This document shows, piece after piece, positions 16,326 to 23,858 of a DNA stretch of 28,476 nucleotides. A program made the position numbers and the translations under genes. The stretch spans positions 1 to 28,476 of the forward strand of contig CAJMSL010000010.1 in NCBI GenBank assembly GCA_905216045.1, written 5' to 3'. The notes under the pieces were generated by a model. That model had not been told where the DNA came from, did no database searches, and was given only the letters and a program-made list of their open reading frames with translations. How positions within the stretch are numbered: position 1 is the first letter of the stretch; each line of letters opens with the position of its first letter. Source of the stretch: an uncultured bacterium. Lineage in GTDB: Bacteria > Actinomycetota > Coriobacteriia > Coriobacteriales > Coriobacteriaceae.

Positions 16326-16358
16326 GATTCAGGCATGCGGCCAGCGACCCTGTTGCTT

Positions 16359-17750
16359 TTACTTAAGCTCGGGCCAGTAACCCTTGTTGGCCTCGATCAT
16401 GTCGTCGAGAACCTCCTTGGCGACCTTCATCGACGGCACGGTCTTGTTGAGCGTAAAGGCCTTAAGCGCCTTCTCGTACGAACCCTCGATCGTAGCCTCG
16501 ACAATGAGCTTCTCGGAGTTCAGCTGCTGCATCATGAGGCCCTGCTGGAACAGCGGAATGTTGTCGCGGCTGATGACCTCGGGGCCGTTCTTGCCAATGT
16601 AGGCAGGCAGCTCGACCATAGCGTCGTAGGGCATGTTGGGGATGGCGCCCTTGTTCTCGCAAATGACCAGGAAGCGCTGCTTGGTGTCGTTCTTCAGAGC
16701 GATAGCCAGATCGGCAATCCAGTCGCCGTGGCTGCCCGCATAGAACGTGCTCTCGTCGATCTCGCCCGTCTTCTCGTAATGGTCGATACCATCAAAGAGG
16801 TTCTTCTCACGCGTCTCCTCAACCTCGTTAGCACGGGTGCGCTCGGGGTTGGAGTGCTCGACGAACTCCTTCTGCTGCAGGTAGTAGTTCAGATACGTGT
16901 TGGGCAGGTACTCCGGGAAGCACTCCATGATCTCGTACTCGCCCTTCCAGACGTAGTACCAGCTGCCCTTGGTGTGGCGGTTCTGCTCGGGGTGCTCGTC
17001 GACGGCCTCCTCGGGCTTCTTTGCCATGAGCGAGCCCATGCCCTTGAGGTAAGAGTCGGGCAGCAGAATCTCATGCTCCTTGATGTACTCGCGCAGCTGC
17101 GGGAGCACCTCCTCGCCCTTGTGGCGGATCGAGGTGAACCAACCAAAGTGGTTGAGGCCAAAGTAATCGTACTCGACATCCTTCTTGTCGATATCGAGCG
17201 CGGCGCAAACCACGTCGATGATCGCGATCGGCATGTCGCAGATGTTGATGATGCGGCTGTTGGGGCGCAGCACGCGGCAGGCCTCGGCGACGATGGCCGC
17301 GGGGTTGGAGTAGTTGAGCATCCAGGCGTTGGGGCTGTACTTCTCCATGTAGTCGAGGATCTCGATGACACCACCGATGGAGCGCATGCCGTAGGCGATA
17401 CCGCCGGCACCGCAGGTCTCTTGGCCAACGCAGCCGTACTTGAGAGGAATCTTCTCGTCGAGCTCACGCATGGCGTACAGGCCGACGCGGATGTGAGCAA
17501 GCACGAAGTCGGTCCCGGTGAATGCGGTCTCGGGGTCGGTGGTGTAGCTAAACTCAACCTCGGGGGCGTTCTCGTGGAAATAGATCTCGCAGGCCTTTGC
17601 CACGATCTCCTGGCGCTCGGCGTTGTTGTCGTAGAAGGTCACCTTGTTGACCGGGAAGCGGTCACGCTCCTCAAGCAGCATCAGAGCGATGCCCGGGGTG
17701 AAGGTAGAGCCACCGCCGGCAATGGTCACGGCATAGTTTTTCTTGGACAT
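16359..17750 (-). CDS. 6-phospho-alpha-glucosidase, GH4 (GlvA/MalH/AglA type)
   Basis: This 463-aa family 4 glycosidase would hydrolyse alpha-glucoside 6-phosphates such as maltose 6'-phosphate to glucose 6-phosphate plus glucose. It would use the family's NAD+- and Mn2+-dependent redox-elimination mechanism. Seen: NAD-binding AGGGSTFTPGI (11-21), GQETCGAGGIAYGMRSI, NYSNPAAI with Asn149, the metal/catalytic motif NICDMP (Cys171, Asp172), metal ligand His201 in GLNHFGW, and the C-terminal GYWPELK ending, very like GlvA as I recall it. The CDMP motif supports alpha-glucosidase rather than alpha-galactosidase. AGGAGG precedes the ATG. It follows the EIICB gene on the same strand after a 155-base gap and completes the alpha-glucoside pathway. 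Confidence 0.93.
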   Translation of the reverse strand: MSKKNYAVTIAGGGSTFTPGIALMLLEERDRFPVNKVTFYDNNAERQEIVAKACEIYFHENAPEVEFSYTTDPETAFTGTDFVLAHIRVGLYAMRELDEKIPLKYGCVGQETCGAGGIAYGMRSIGGVIEILDYMEKYSPNAWMLNYSNPAAIVAEACRVLRPNSRIINICDMPIAIIDVVCAALDIDKKDVEYDYFGLNHFGWFTSIRHKGEEVLPQLREYIKEHEILLPDSYLKGMGSLMAKKPEEAVDEHPEQNRHTKGSWYYVWKGEYEIMECFPEYLPNTYLNYYLQQKEFVEHSNPERTRANEVEETREKNLFDGIDHYEKTGEIDESTFYAGSHGDWIADLAIALKNDTKQRFLVICENKGAIPNMPYDAMVELPAYIGKNGPEVISRDNIPLFQQGLMMQQLNSEKLIVEATIEGSYEKALKAFTLNKTVPSMKVAKEVLDDMIEANKGYWPELK

Positions 17751-17847
17751 GATGTCCTCCTCATTCTGGCCGCTTGCTCAATCCATCCCCGTACGCGGCC
17801 TGCACGGTTTGGAATTGTTACCTAGAAGTGGAGTTTTTTATCTCTAG

Positions 17848-17887
17848 AATCGGCCTTGCGGTGCATACCGGCTCTGCAAGGCCGATT
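17848..17887 (-). terminator. Hairpin between EIICB and GH4 genes
   Basis: A perfect 12-bp stem AATCGGCCTTGC / GCAAGGCCGATT lies just after the EIICB stop. On the minus strand it is followed by CTAGAGATAAAAAACTCC, an A-tract rather than a U-tract. It may therefore be an RNA-processing or stabilising stem that lowers downstream expression, not a true terminator. Confidence 0.45.
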
Positions 17888-17905
17888 GTTTCGATGGACG
17901 ATGGT

Positions 17906-19516
17906 TTACAGAAGACTCTCGAACTTCAGAAGACTCTCGAACTTCTCGCGAACCTGCGGGACGCTAAGGCCGACGATGACCTGGATTGACTGACCTTGGA
18001 CCACCAAGCCATGCGTACCGATCGCCTTGAAGGAAGCCTCGGGTGCAACGACGCTCTTGTCCTTGACGTTAACGCGCAGACGGGTAGCGCAGTTAGTTAC
18101 ATCGATGATGTTATCCGTGCCACCGAGCAGATCGAGGATGTTCTCGGCAAGCACCAAGCGCTCATCATCTTTACTCTGGGCGGCCGATTTGCCAGCAGCA
18201 GCACCGCTCTGCTTTTGCTTGTAGTCGGCCTTGGACTTGAGCTCGACCTCAACATCGTCATCCTCGCGACCGGGGGTCTTAAAGTCGAACTTGACGATCA
18301 GGAAACGGAAGACCACAACCCAAAGAGCGGTAAAGCACAGACCGACAAGGATGGAGATGGCGTACTGCAGACCGTGTGCGGCCCAAAGGGGCAGCCAGTC
18401 CCACGAGAGCATCGAGATGATGCCGCCGTCGAAGATACCCACGACGCCAAGGAGGTTTTGAGCCATGCAGCCAAGCGCTCCGAGCACGCAGTGGACGACG
18501 AACAGGCCGGGCGCGATGAACAGGAAGGTGAAGTCAAGCGGCTCGGTAATACCGCAAAGCATAGCGGTAAGGGTGACCGGGATCAGCAGAGCCTTGACGC
18601 GCTGCTTGCGCTCGGGTTTGGCGGTCATATAAAACGCAATGGCGACGCCAAGCGAGCCGAAGACCTTAGTCCAACCAGGGCAGGTATAGGCAGCCCAGGG
18701 TGCGGCATCCTTAAGAGCAATGCTCGGATCGGCAGCCAGTTGGGGCAGGATGTTGGCCCAAGCAGCAAAGATGCCGCCGTTGACCGCCGCGTTGTCGTAA
18801 TAGAACGGCGTATAGATAAAGTGGTGCAGGCCTGTAGGGATCAGCACGCGCTCGAAGAAAGCAAAGACACCCACGCCAAACGTACCGGCGGAAAGGATGA
18901 ATCCCTGGAAGGCGGAGATAGCAGCCTGAACATGCGGCCACACCAGGCAGGCGATAAGAGCGACCGGAACCATAACGAAGAAACCGATCATATAGATGAA
19001 CACGGAGCCCGAGAACACGCCCAGCCACTCAGGAAGTTCGGTGTCGAAGAACTTGTTATGCAGCATCGTGGCGATACCAGAGATAATGAGCGCGCCCATG
19101 ATGCCCATATCAAGCGTTTTGATGCTTGCGATAGTGGCAAGACCAGTACCGCTGCCCGCCTCGACAGAGTAGTCGACCCCAAAGACAGGGCCCCACTGCC
19201 CCAAGATTGTGCTAACAAAGTAGTTGAAGGTAAGGTAGATGGCCAAAGCCTCCATGCAGCAGCGAGCGTTCTGCTTGTTCGCGAGCGAGATTGGCAACGC
19301 TACGCAAAACAGCAACGGCATCTGGTTAAAGAGCGTCCAACCACCCTGGAGCAGCACATTCCAGCAATCAAACCAAAGATGGCCCGCAGTGGCCATCTCG
19401 CCAAAGATCGCCTCGGTGGTAAACAACGTACCCAGGCCGACGACGATTCCGGAAAATGCGAAAAGAATTGCAGGCGTGTACATTGCACCGCCGAAACGTT
19501 GTATCTTTTGCATCAT
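17906..19516 (-). CDS. PTS alpha-glucoside/maltose-type transporter, EIICB
   Basis: This 536-aa membrane permease would import and phosphorylate an alpha-glucoside for the GH4 enzyme downstream. The EIIC domain comes first (MMQKIQRFGGAMYTPAILFAFSG, GLHHFIYTPFYY, CGITEPLDFTFLFIAPGLF). A charged linker (about 400-445) follows, then EIIB with the phosphocysteine in VTNCATRLRV (Cys476). There is no EIIA domain, so phosphate must come from an EIIA encoded elsewhere. ATG at 19516 fits the family N-terminus and has AGAGGGGG 10 bases upstream; in-frame ATGs at 19540 and 19567 lack one. The C-terminus ends in a duplicated KFESLL produced by an 18-bp tandem repeat. It is divergent from a zinc ADH across an operator-rich region. 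Confidence 0.9.
   Translation of the reverse strand: MMQKIQRFGGAMYTPAILFAFSGIVVGLGTLFTTEAIFGEMATAGHLWFDCWNVLLQGGWTLFNQMPLLFCVALPISLANKQNARCCMEALAIYLTFNYFVSTILGQWGPVFGVDYSVEAGSGTGLATIASIKTLDMGIMGALIISGIATMLHNKFFDTELPEWLGVFSGSVFIYMIGFFVMVPVALIACLVWPHVQAAISAFQGFILSAGTFGVGVFAFFERVLIPTGLHHFIYTPFYYDNAAVNGGIFAAWANILPQLAADPSIALKDAAPWAAYTCPGWTKVFGSLGVAIAFYMTAKPERKQRVKALLIPVTLTAMLCGITEPLDFTFLFIAPGLFVVHCVLGALGCMAQNLLGVVGIFDGGIISMLSWDWLPLWAAHGLQYAISILVGLCFTALWVVVFRFLIVKFDFKTPGREDDDVEVELKSKADYKQKQSGAAAGKSAAQSKDDERLVLAENILDLLGGTDNIIDVTNCATRLRVNVKDKSVVAPEASFKAIGTHGLVVQGQSIQVIVGLSVPQVREKFESLLKFESLL
17909..17944. repeat. Perfect 18-bp tandem duplication at the 3' end of the EIICB gene
   Basis: CAGAAGACTCTCGAACTT occurs twice, back to back, immediately before the stop codon. 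It keeps the frame and adds a second KFESLL to the protein. Confidence 0.95.
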
Positions 19517-19661
19517 GACGGGGAATCCCCCTCTCTTCATTCGGAGCGACTGCGGTTTTGGCTTCACTCGAGACCGCAGACGCGCCGTTTGCGTGTACCT
19601 CGTGCAATAGGACGGGTGGGCCCGCTTCCCTGACTTCTTGCGCTTCTATTTTTATCATATC

Positions 19662-19677
19662 ACTTATCTAGACAAGT
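19662..19677. promoter_or_regulatory. GntR-type operator near the EIICB promoter
   Basis: ACTTATCTAGACAAGT is a 16-bp palindrome with one mismatched pair (core TTGTCTAGACAA). On the minus strand it lies just upstream of a possible TATGAT -10 (19654-19659), within the spacer of the likely EIICB promoter. GntR/HutC-family regulators bind palindromes of this kind, and such a gene lies at 20965. Confidence 0.6.
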
Positions 19678-19695
19678 TAGCATAAATACAACGGT

Positions 19696-19725
19696 CGGTA
19701 AACGATTGATTATTGGCCGTAAACG
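19696..19725. promoter_or_regulatory. Direct repeat of a CGTAAACG motif, two helical turns apart
   Basis: CGGTAAACG (19696-19704) and CCGTAAACG (19717-19725) start 21 bp apart in the middle of the EIICB/ADH divergent region. Same-face spacing suggests binding of a second regulator, but no candidate is identified. The rest of the 357-base gap holds the TGTCTA operator elements and promoters; I see no gene in it. Confidence 0.35.
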
Positions 19726-19792
19726 GTATATGTCCAGTATTTCGCCTGTTAAATCTGACATAGTTGATGGCTGCATTTCAATTTTCTTTTCT

Positions 19793-19837
19793 ACTTGTCT
19801 AGATGTGCTTGTCTATATCTATAGACATGCCTATACT
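19793..19837 (+). promoter_or_regulatory. Zinc-ADH promoter overlapped by TGTCTA/TAGACA operator cluster
   Basis: TTGTCT (19809-19814) and TATACT (19832-19837) are exactly 17 bases apart, a good promoter for the gene at 19874. Half-site TGTCTA occurs at 19796 and 19810, and TAGACA at 19822. The last two form the perfect palindrome TGTCTATATCTATAGACA (19810-19827), which fills the -35 and spacer. Occupancy would block RNA polymerase, so repression is the simplest model. Confidence 0.7.
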
Positions 19838-19873
19838 TCATTACAACATTCACCGCCACGTTAAGGAGTCACC

Positions 19874-20899
19874 ATGAAAAGCGCGGTCTTCTATGGAAAG
19901 CACGACCTCAGAGTCGAGGAATCGGCAAAGCCGGCCGTGGGCAGGCGCGACGTTCTGATCAACGTCAAAGCTTGCGGCGTCTGCGGTACCGACGTTCATA
20001 TCTATGAAGGCGACAAGGGTGCAGCCGACGTTACCCCGCCCACGATCCTTGGTCATGAGTTTGCGGGCGTTGTCGAGGCCGTGGGCAGCGATGTCACCGG
20101 CTTTAAACCGGGCGATCGCGTGTGCATCGACCCAAACCATCCCTGCGGCTGCTGCGAACCCTGCCGCGACGGAATCAACCACTACTGCGAGCATATGACC
20201 GGTTACGGCACCACCGTTAACGGCGGCTTTGCCGAGTACTGCTCCGTCGATATGCAGCAAGTCTACAAGTTGGGCGATCACACCAGCTTCGAGCAGGGCG
20301 CCATGACCGAGCCCGTCGCCTGCTGCCTGCACGGCATCGATATGTGCAACATCAAGCCCGGCAGCACAGTTGTCGTTATCGGCGGTGGCATGATCGGTCT
20401 GCTCATGATGCAGCTTGCTAAAAACGCCGGCGCCACCAAGGTTGTCTTGCTCGAGCCTGTCGAAGGCAAGCGCGAGGTTGCGCTCAAACTCGGCGCCGAC
20501 CTGGCAATTGATTCCATCCACGAGGACGTCCCGGCCCGCCTGAAGCAGGAGGGCGTCGGCAACGTCGATGTCGTTATCGAGTGTGTTGGCAAGCCCGTCA
20601 CCATCGAGCAGGCCATCCAGATCGCCGGCCACAAGGCTACGGTCATGATGTTCGGCCTCACCAAGCCCGATGAGACGATCACCGTCAAGCCCTTCGAGGT
20701 CTTCCAGAAGGAGCTTGTGCTTACCTCGTCCTACATCAACCCTTATACGCAGCGTCGCGCGCTCGAGCTCATCGACTCTGGCAGGCTCGACGTAACCTCG
20801 CAGGTCGCCAAGGTGGCTACCCTCGCCGAACTCGGCGACAACCTGTCAGACCCCGCTCAGCGTGCCATGGGTAAATATATAATCGACCCCAGCAAGTAA
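19874..20899 (+). CDS. Zinc-dependent medium-chain alcohol/polyol dehydrogenase
   Basis: This 341-aa medium-chain dehydrogenase is of the sorbitol/threonine dehydrogenase-like group and oxidises or reduces a secondary alcohol with NAD(P). Seen: catalytic zinc site Cys37 (CGVCGTDVH), His61-Glu62 (GHEFAGVV), a structural zinc lobe with Cys91, 94, 97 and 105, and the nucleotide-binding VVVIGGGMIG (167-174). The ATG at 19874 follows AAGGAG. It is followed 65 bases later by a GntR regulator on the same strand and is divergent from the alpha-glucoside PTS gene, so it is likely regulated with sugar uptake. The substrate is not determinable; a sugar alcohol or keto-sugar derived from the imported glucoside is one possibility. 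Confidence 0.87.
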   Translation: MKSAVFYGKHDLRVEESAKPAVGRRDVLINVKACGVCGTDVHIYEGDKGAADVTPPTILGHEFAGVVEAVGSDVTGFKPGDRVCIDPNHPCGCCEPCRDGINHYCEHMTGYGTTVNGGFAEYCSVDMQQVYKLGDHTSFEQGAMTEPVACCLHGIDMCNIKPGSTVVVIGGGMIGLLMMQLAKNAGATKVVLLEPVEGKREVALKLGADLAIDSIHEDVPARLKQEGVGNVDVVIECVGKPVTIEQAIQIAGHKATVMMFGLTKPDETITVKPFEVFQKELVLTSSYINPYTQRRALELIDSGRLDVTSQVAKVATLAELGDNLSDPAQRAMGKYIIDPSK

Positions 20900-20964
20900 A
20901 TCGATCGACACCTGCGCGAGCGGTCCTCATCCACCGCTCGCGCACTCAGCTCTAGGAGACCGTC

Positions 20965-21702
20965 GTGGCGCGAGCCATCTTCCAAACTATTTATGACAAC
21001 GTGAAGCAGTCGATTGACGACGGCACATACGCCTATCAGAGTTATCTGCCTTCGGAGACTGAGCTCACGCAGCTGTTTGACTGTTCGCGCATGACGGTCC
21101 GTCGCGCCATCTCGATGCTTGCGGCAGATGGTTACGTGCTCCCCCAGCAAGGCAAAGGCATGCGCGTCATTCGCAACATCAGTGACGAGAAGAGTCGTGG
21201 TGGCGGCGGACTCGAGACCTTTAAGGAAATCGCGGCCAGCCGAGGCTTTGAGCTCAAGACTGTCACCACCGTTTTTGAGCTCCTCGTCTGTAGCAAGGCA
21301 CTCTCCGGGATTACCGGGTTTCCCGAAGGCTGCGAGCTCACACGCGCCAAACGCATCCGTTACGCAAACGGACACGCCGTGTGCTCCGACGACTCCTATT
21401 ACCTAAGCTCACAGGTACCGGGGCTGACACCCGAGATTGTCAACGACTCGATCTATCGTTACCTCGAAGAAGACCTTGGCATTAAGATTGTCACGGGCAA
21501 ACGCGATGTAACGATCGAGCATCCCACGCCCGAGGATACGCGCGTGCTCGATCTCGACGACTTTAACGCACTCGCCGTTATACGCGGACAGACCTACAAC
21601 GCCGACGGTATCCTTATGGAATACACCGAGACCAAACAGGTTCCCGGGTTCTTTTTGCTCCATGAAACCGGTCGAACCGGCCACCAAAGCAGCATGAACT
21701 AA
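20965..21702 (+). CDS. GntR family (HutC/TreR-like, UTRA domain) transcriptional regulator
   Basis: This 245-aa regulator has an N-terminal winged helix-turn-helix (about 10-72: YLPSETELTQLFDCSRMTVR, AISMLAADGYVLPQQGKG) and a C-terminal UTRA ligand-binding domain (about 95-235). The UTRA domain usually senses a phosphorylated sugar. GTG at 20965 is supported by AGGAG six bases upstream. It probably acts on the TGTCTAGACA-type palindromes in the 19.66-19.83 kb region. It would thereby link the zinc ADH, EIICB and GH4 genes, with glucoside 6-phosphate as a reasonable inducer. A strong hairpin terminator follows directly. Confidence 0.88.
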   Translation: MARAIFQTIYDNVKQSIDDGTYAYQSYLPSETELTQLFDCSRMTVRRAISMLAADGYVLPQQGKGMRVIRNISDEKSRGGGGLETFKEIAASRGFELKTVTTVFELLVCSKALSGITGFPEGCELTRAKRIRYANGHAVCSDDSYYLSSQVPGLTPEIVNDSIYRYLEEDLGIKIVTGKRDVTIEHPTPEDTRVLDLDDFNALAVIRGQTYNADGILMEYTETKQVPGFFLLHETGRTGHQSSMN

Positions 21703-21711
21703 CCATTTATT

Positions 21712-21783
21712 AGTTGCGGTGGGATAGTTCCTAGAATTGCCAGCTTAAGGGCAAAACAGGAACTATTCCACCGCAACTTTTTT
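21712..21783 (+). terminator. Long-stem terminator after the GntR gene
   Basis: Arms of 21 bases (21712-21732 and 21758-21778, starting AGTTGCGGTGGGATAG) pair with a single mismatch and are followed by six T's. The 25-base loop contains a nested TTGCC/GGCAA stem. The stem is much longer than in a usual intrinsic terminator. Confidence 0.85.
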
Positions 21784-21814
21784 GGCCGGCGGGGCAGTAC
21801 CTGTCCCACCGGCC
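21784..21814. other. Second hairpin between convergent genes
   Basis: GGCCGGCGGGGCAG and CTGTCCCACCGGCC pair over 14 positions with two mismatches around a three-base loop. It lies 20 bases past the stop of the minus-strand ferredoxin-like gene and may end or stabilise that transcript, but no U-tract follows on that strand. Confidence 0.45.
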
Positions 21815-21833
21815 ATCATTTACGCTCTTTTAG

Positions 21834-23087
21834 CTAGTCCGCGAGCTTCTCCACCTGATCGAGCATCTTGTCCAGCTTGGCCTTTGCTTCGGCCTTGACC
21901 TTCTCAGCTTCTTCGTGAGCCTTCGCCTTCTGGGCGGCCTTTTCCTCGGCTTCGGGATCGACGACAACCAAGTTGGACGCATCATGCTCAACAAGCTTGA
22001 GCGCATGCTCGGGACACACCTTGACACAGGCGCCGCAGCCCAAACAATACGTGGACTCCAACGCAAAGCGGCCGCTTCCCACCAGATCGCAGGCAAACGT
22101 GGGGCACACGTTGACGCACTCGCCGCACGACGTGCACTTGTCAAAATCGCACTCCGGCGTGCTCACCTGCATGTTCTGGGCAAGCTCGGGATGGTTTTGC
22201 AGCGTCGAGAGTACCAGCTGGCGCCCGTGCGTGAGCGAACGGCGACGCTTGGTCGTCGTGGTGCCGCACATGGTGTTGAGCGTGCGCTCCAGCTGGGTAA
22301 TCTGATGGCGATGGGCCTTGAGCTTTTGCGTCACCGAGGCCAGCGCCGCCGTCGCCGGATTGAGCTTGGTCACCGTCAGGCCCGTGGTGCGGGCAATCTT
22401 TTCCATGTACTCCTTGCGCTCGTACTCGCGAAGCTTATGACACTTGAGGCTCTTGGGATCGACCTCCAGGCCCATACCCGTGCCAGACCACTCTTCGGCC
22501 TTCGCAATCGCCTCGCCCAGAATGTCCTCACCGCCGGTGTTGCGGCATTTATCGCACACGCCCAACGGCAGGTACACACTCACGTTGGGATAGTCCGCCA
22601 GTACCGAGAACCAGGTCTCGGCCGTAATATCGCCCACGCAGGCAACGACGACCTCGTTCTCGCGCGGCATGCGCTTGAGGGCGCGCGTGCAGGTGACGTA
22701 GGCGGTCTCGTGGCTCGTAGCAGCAGAGACGATATCGTCATACAGGTTTTTGGGCGCCAGGCGCGGCGAGATGATCGCCTCGGTCGGACAGGCAGCGGCG
22801 CACAGGCCGCACTTGCGACAGGAGTCGAGGATCTCGATGGAGTCTTCCTCGACCTCGATAGCGTTGACCGGGCACACGTCCATGCACGCGGTGCAGCCGC
22901 TTTTTTCGTTTTTGCAGGTCAAGCACGGAATGGTGTTGCCGCGCGGGCGCTCCTTGTAGTCGGCAGGATTCCACTGCGGCGCCGATGGATCGAGTGCATC
23001 GGTCACGCCGCCAAGCGGGTTTTTAAGAAAGTCGAAACCCTTGCTGATCTCGATAATGTCATCAAACAGATCGTGTTCCTGCGCCAT
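21834..23087 (-). CDS. 4Fe-4S ferredoxin-like electron-transfer protein with coiled-coil tail
   Basis: This 417-aa soluble protein has two ferredoxin-type modules. The N-terminal one (Cys55, 58, 65, 68, 72 and Cys90, 93, 96, 100) and the C-terminal one (CTSCGECVNVCP, CLGCGACVKVCP) should together bind four [4Fe-4S] clusters. The roughly 200-residue middle contains VTCTRAL, VVVACVGD and LGVCDKCRNTGG, reminiscent of a degenerate hydrogenase or CoM-reductase delta-type fold, but I do not recognise a defined family. The C-terminal 40 residues are an Ala/Lys/Glu coiled coil. ATG at 23087 has GGAGGGG eight bases upstream. It stands alone, convergent to the GntR gene. A role in low-potential electron transfer is inferred only from the clusters. 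Confidence 0.8.
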   Translation of the reverse strand: MAQEHDLFDDIIEISKGFDFLKNPLGGVTDALDPSAPQWNPADYKERPRGNTIPCLTCKNEKSGCTACMDVCPVNAIEVEEDSIEILDSCRKCGLCAAACPTEAIISPRLAPKNLYDDIVSAATSHETAYVTCTRALKRMPRENEVVVACVGDITAETWFSVLADYPNVSVYLPLGVCDKCRNTGGEDILGEAIAKAEEWSGTGMGLEVDPKSLKCHKLREYERKEYMEKIARTTGLTVTKLNPATAALASVTQKLKAHRHQITQLERTLNTMCGTTTTKRRRSLTHGRQLVLSTLQNHPELAQNMQVSTPECDFDKCTSCGECVNVCPTFACDLVGSGRFALESTYCLGCGACVKVCPEHALKLVEHDASNLVVVDPEAEEKAAQKAKAHEEAEKVKAEAKAKLDKMLDQVEKLAD

Positions 23088-23238
23088 GCGCGGCCCCTCC
23101 CTGAGCAGTGCAAACAAGCAAGAGATAATGATACGCTATCGGCCCACGCCTCGGGCAAATTACATGCGGAGCATCTTTGCGGCAAATAGCCTATGGCCTA
23201 TCGCCGCCTCGATTGCACAAGGTCAATCAAGCGCCAAA

Positions 23239-23745
23239 CTATGCCTCGCACATGAGCTGCACGAGCTTTTGTTTGGTCACCTTGGCCTGCTCGTTGGCCA
23301 TATTACGCTCGTTTCTAAAGACCGCATTTGCAACACCCTGCAGATCGCCATCGGAAATCACGCTGCACGGACCGTCCATCGACGCCGCCGTGGGGCATAC
23401 GCACAACGGCAACTCGGCATAAAACGCAACGGCCTTGGCGATATCGAGCATTTTGCCGCCGCCAATACCCACTACCATGTCGCAATACTCGGCCTGGGCT
23501 TCCTTAGCCATTTCGACAACGGCCTCTTCCGTACACGGACCATCATAAATCTTAAAGAACGGCTCGCTTAGATCTTCGTCCAGAAATCCATCGACGATCT
23601 GCCTGCACAGCCGATCCTCGGTGCCCTGGTCAAACAAGACATAGGCAGCGCAGCCCAACCATGACAAATACCTGCCCTGGCGCGAAAGCTCCCCCGGCCC
23701 CTGAACATACCGGCCGGGACCGCCGTAAACCATAGGAAGCGCCAT
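23239..23745 (-). pseudogene. Truncated glycerol dehydrogenase (gldA) paralogue
   Basis: This 168-aa frame matches the NAD-binding half of the full gldA next to it: GRYVQGPGEL, MVVGIGGGKMLDIAKAVAFY and VCPTAASMDGPCSVIS align with residues 10 to about 127. Homology then stops abruptly. About 36 unrelated residues (from DGDLQGVANAVFRNERN) follow to the stop. The C-terminal helical domain with the metal ligands (Asp171, His254 and His271 in the neighbour) is missing, so it cannot be an active polyol dehydrogenase. The ribosome site before ATG 23745 is weak. A deletion after tandem duplication or transfer is likely; expression as a stand-alone nucleotide-binding protein cannot be excluded. Confidence 0.72.
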
Positions 23746-23790
23746 ACGAGAATCCGCCCTTCATCAAACAACAATTGGTGCAAAGAAACC

Positions 23791-23846
23791 TTGCCCCTTT
23801 GCACCATAGCAAAAAGGGGCAAAGCCATCTGTTGGCTTTGCCCCTT
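23791..23846 (-). terminator. gldA terminator with a competing alternative hairpin
   Basis: A perfect 14-bp stem (AAGGGGCAAAGCCA at 23814-23827 with 23833-23846) is followed on the minus strand by CCTTTTTGCT, as expected for the gldA terminator. The same AAGGGGCAA segment can instead pair with TTGCCCCTTTGC at 23791-23802, so two mutually exclusive structures are possible. Confidence 0.75.
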
Positions 23847-23858
23847 CCTTAGCTTGAT

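Noticed and set aside
23791..23846. Riboswitch
   Set aside because: The structure lies downstream of gldA and matches no aptamer I know; alternating terminator hairpins explain it.
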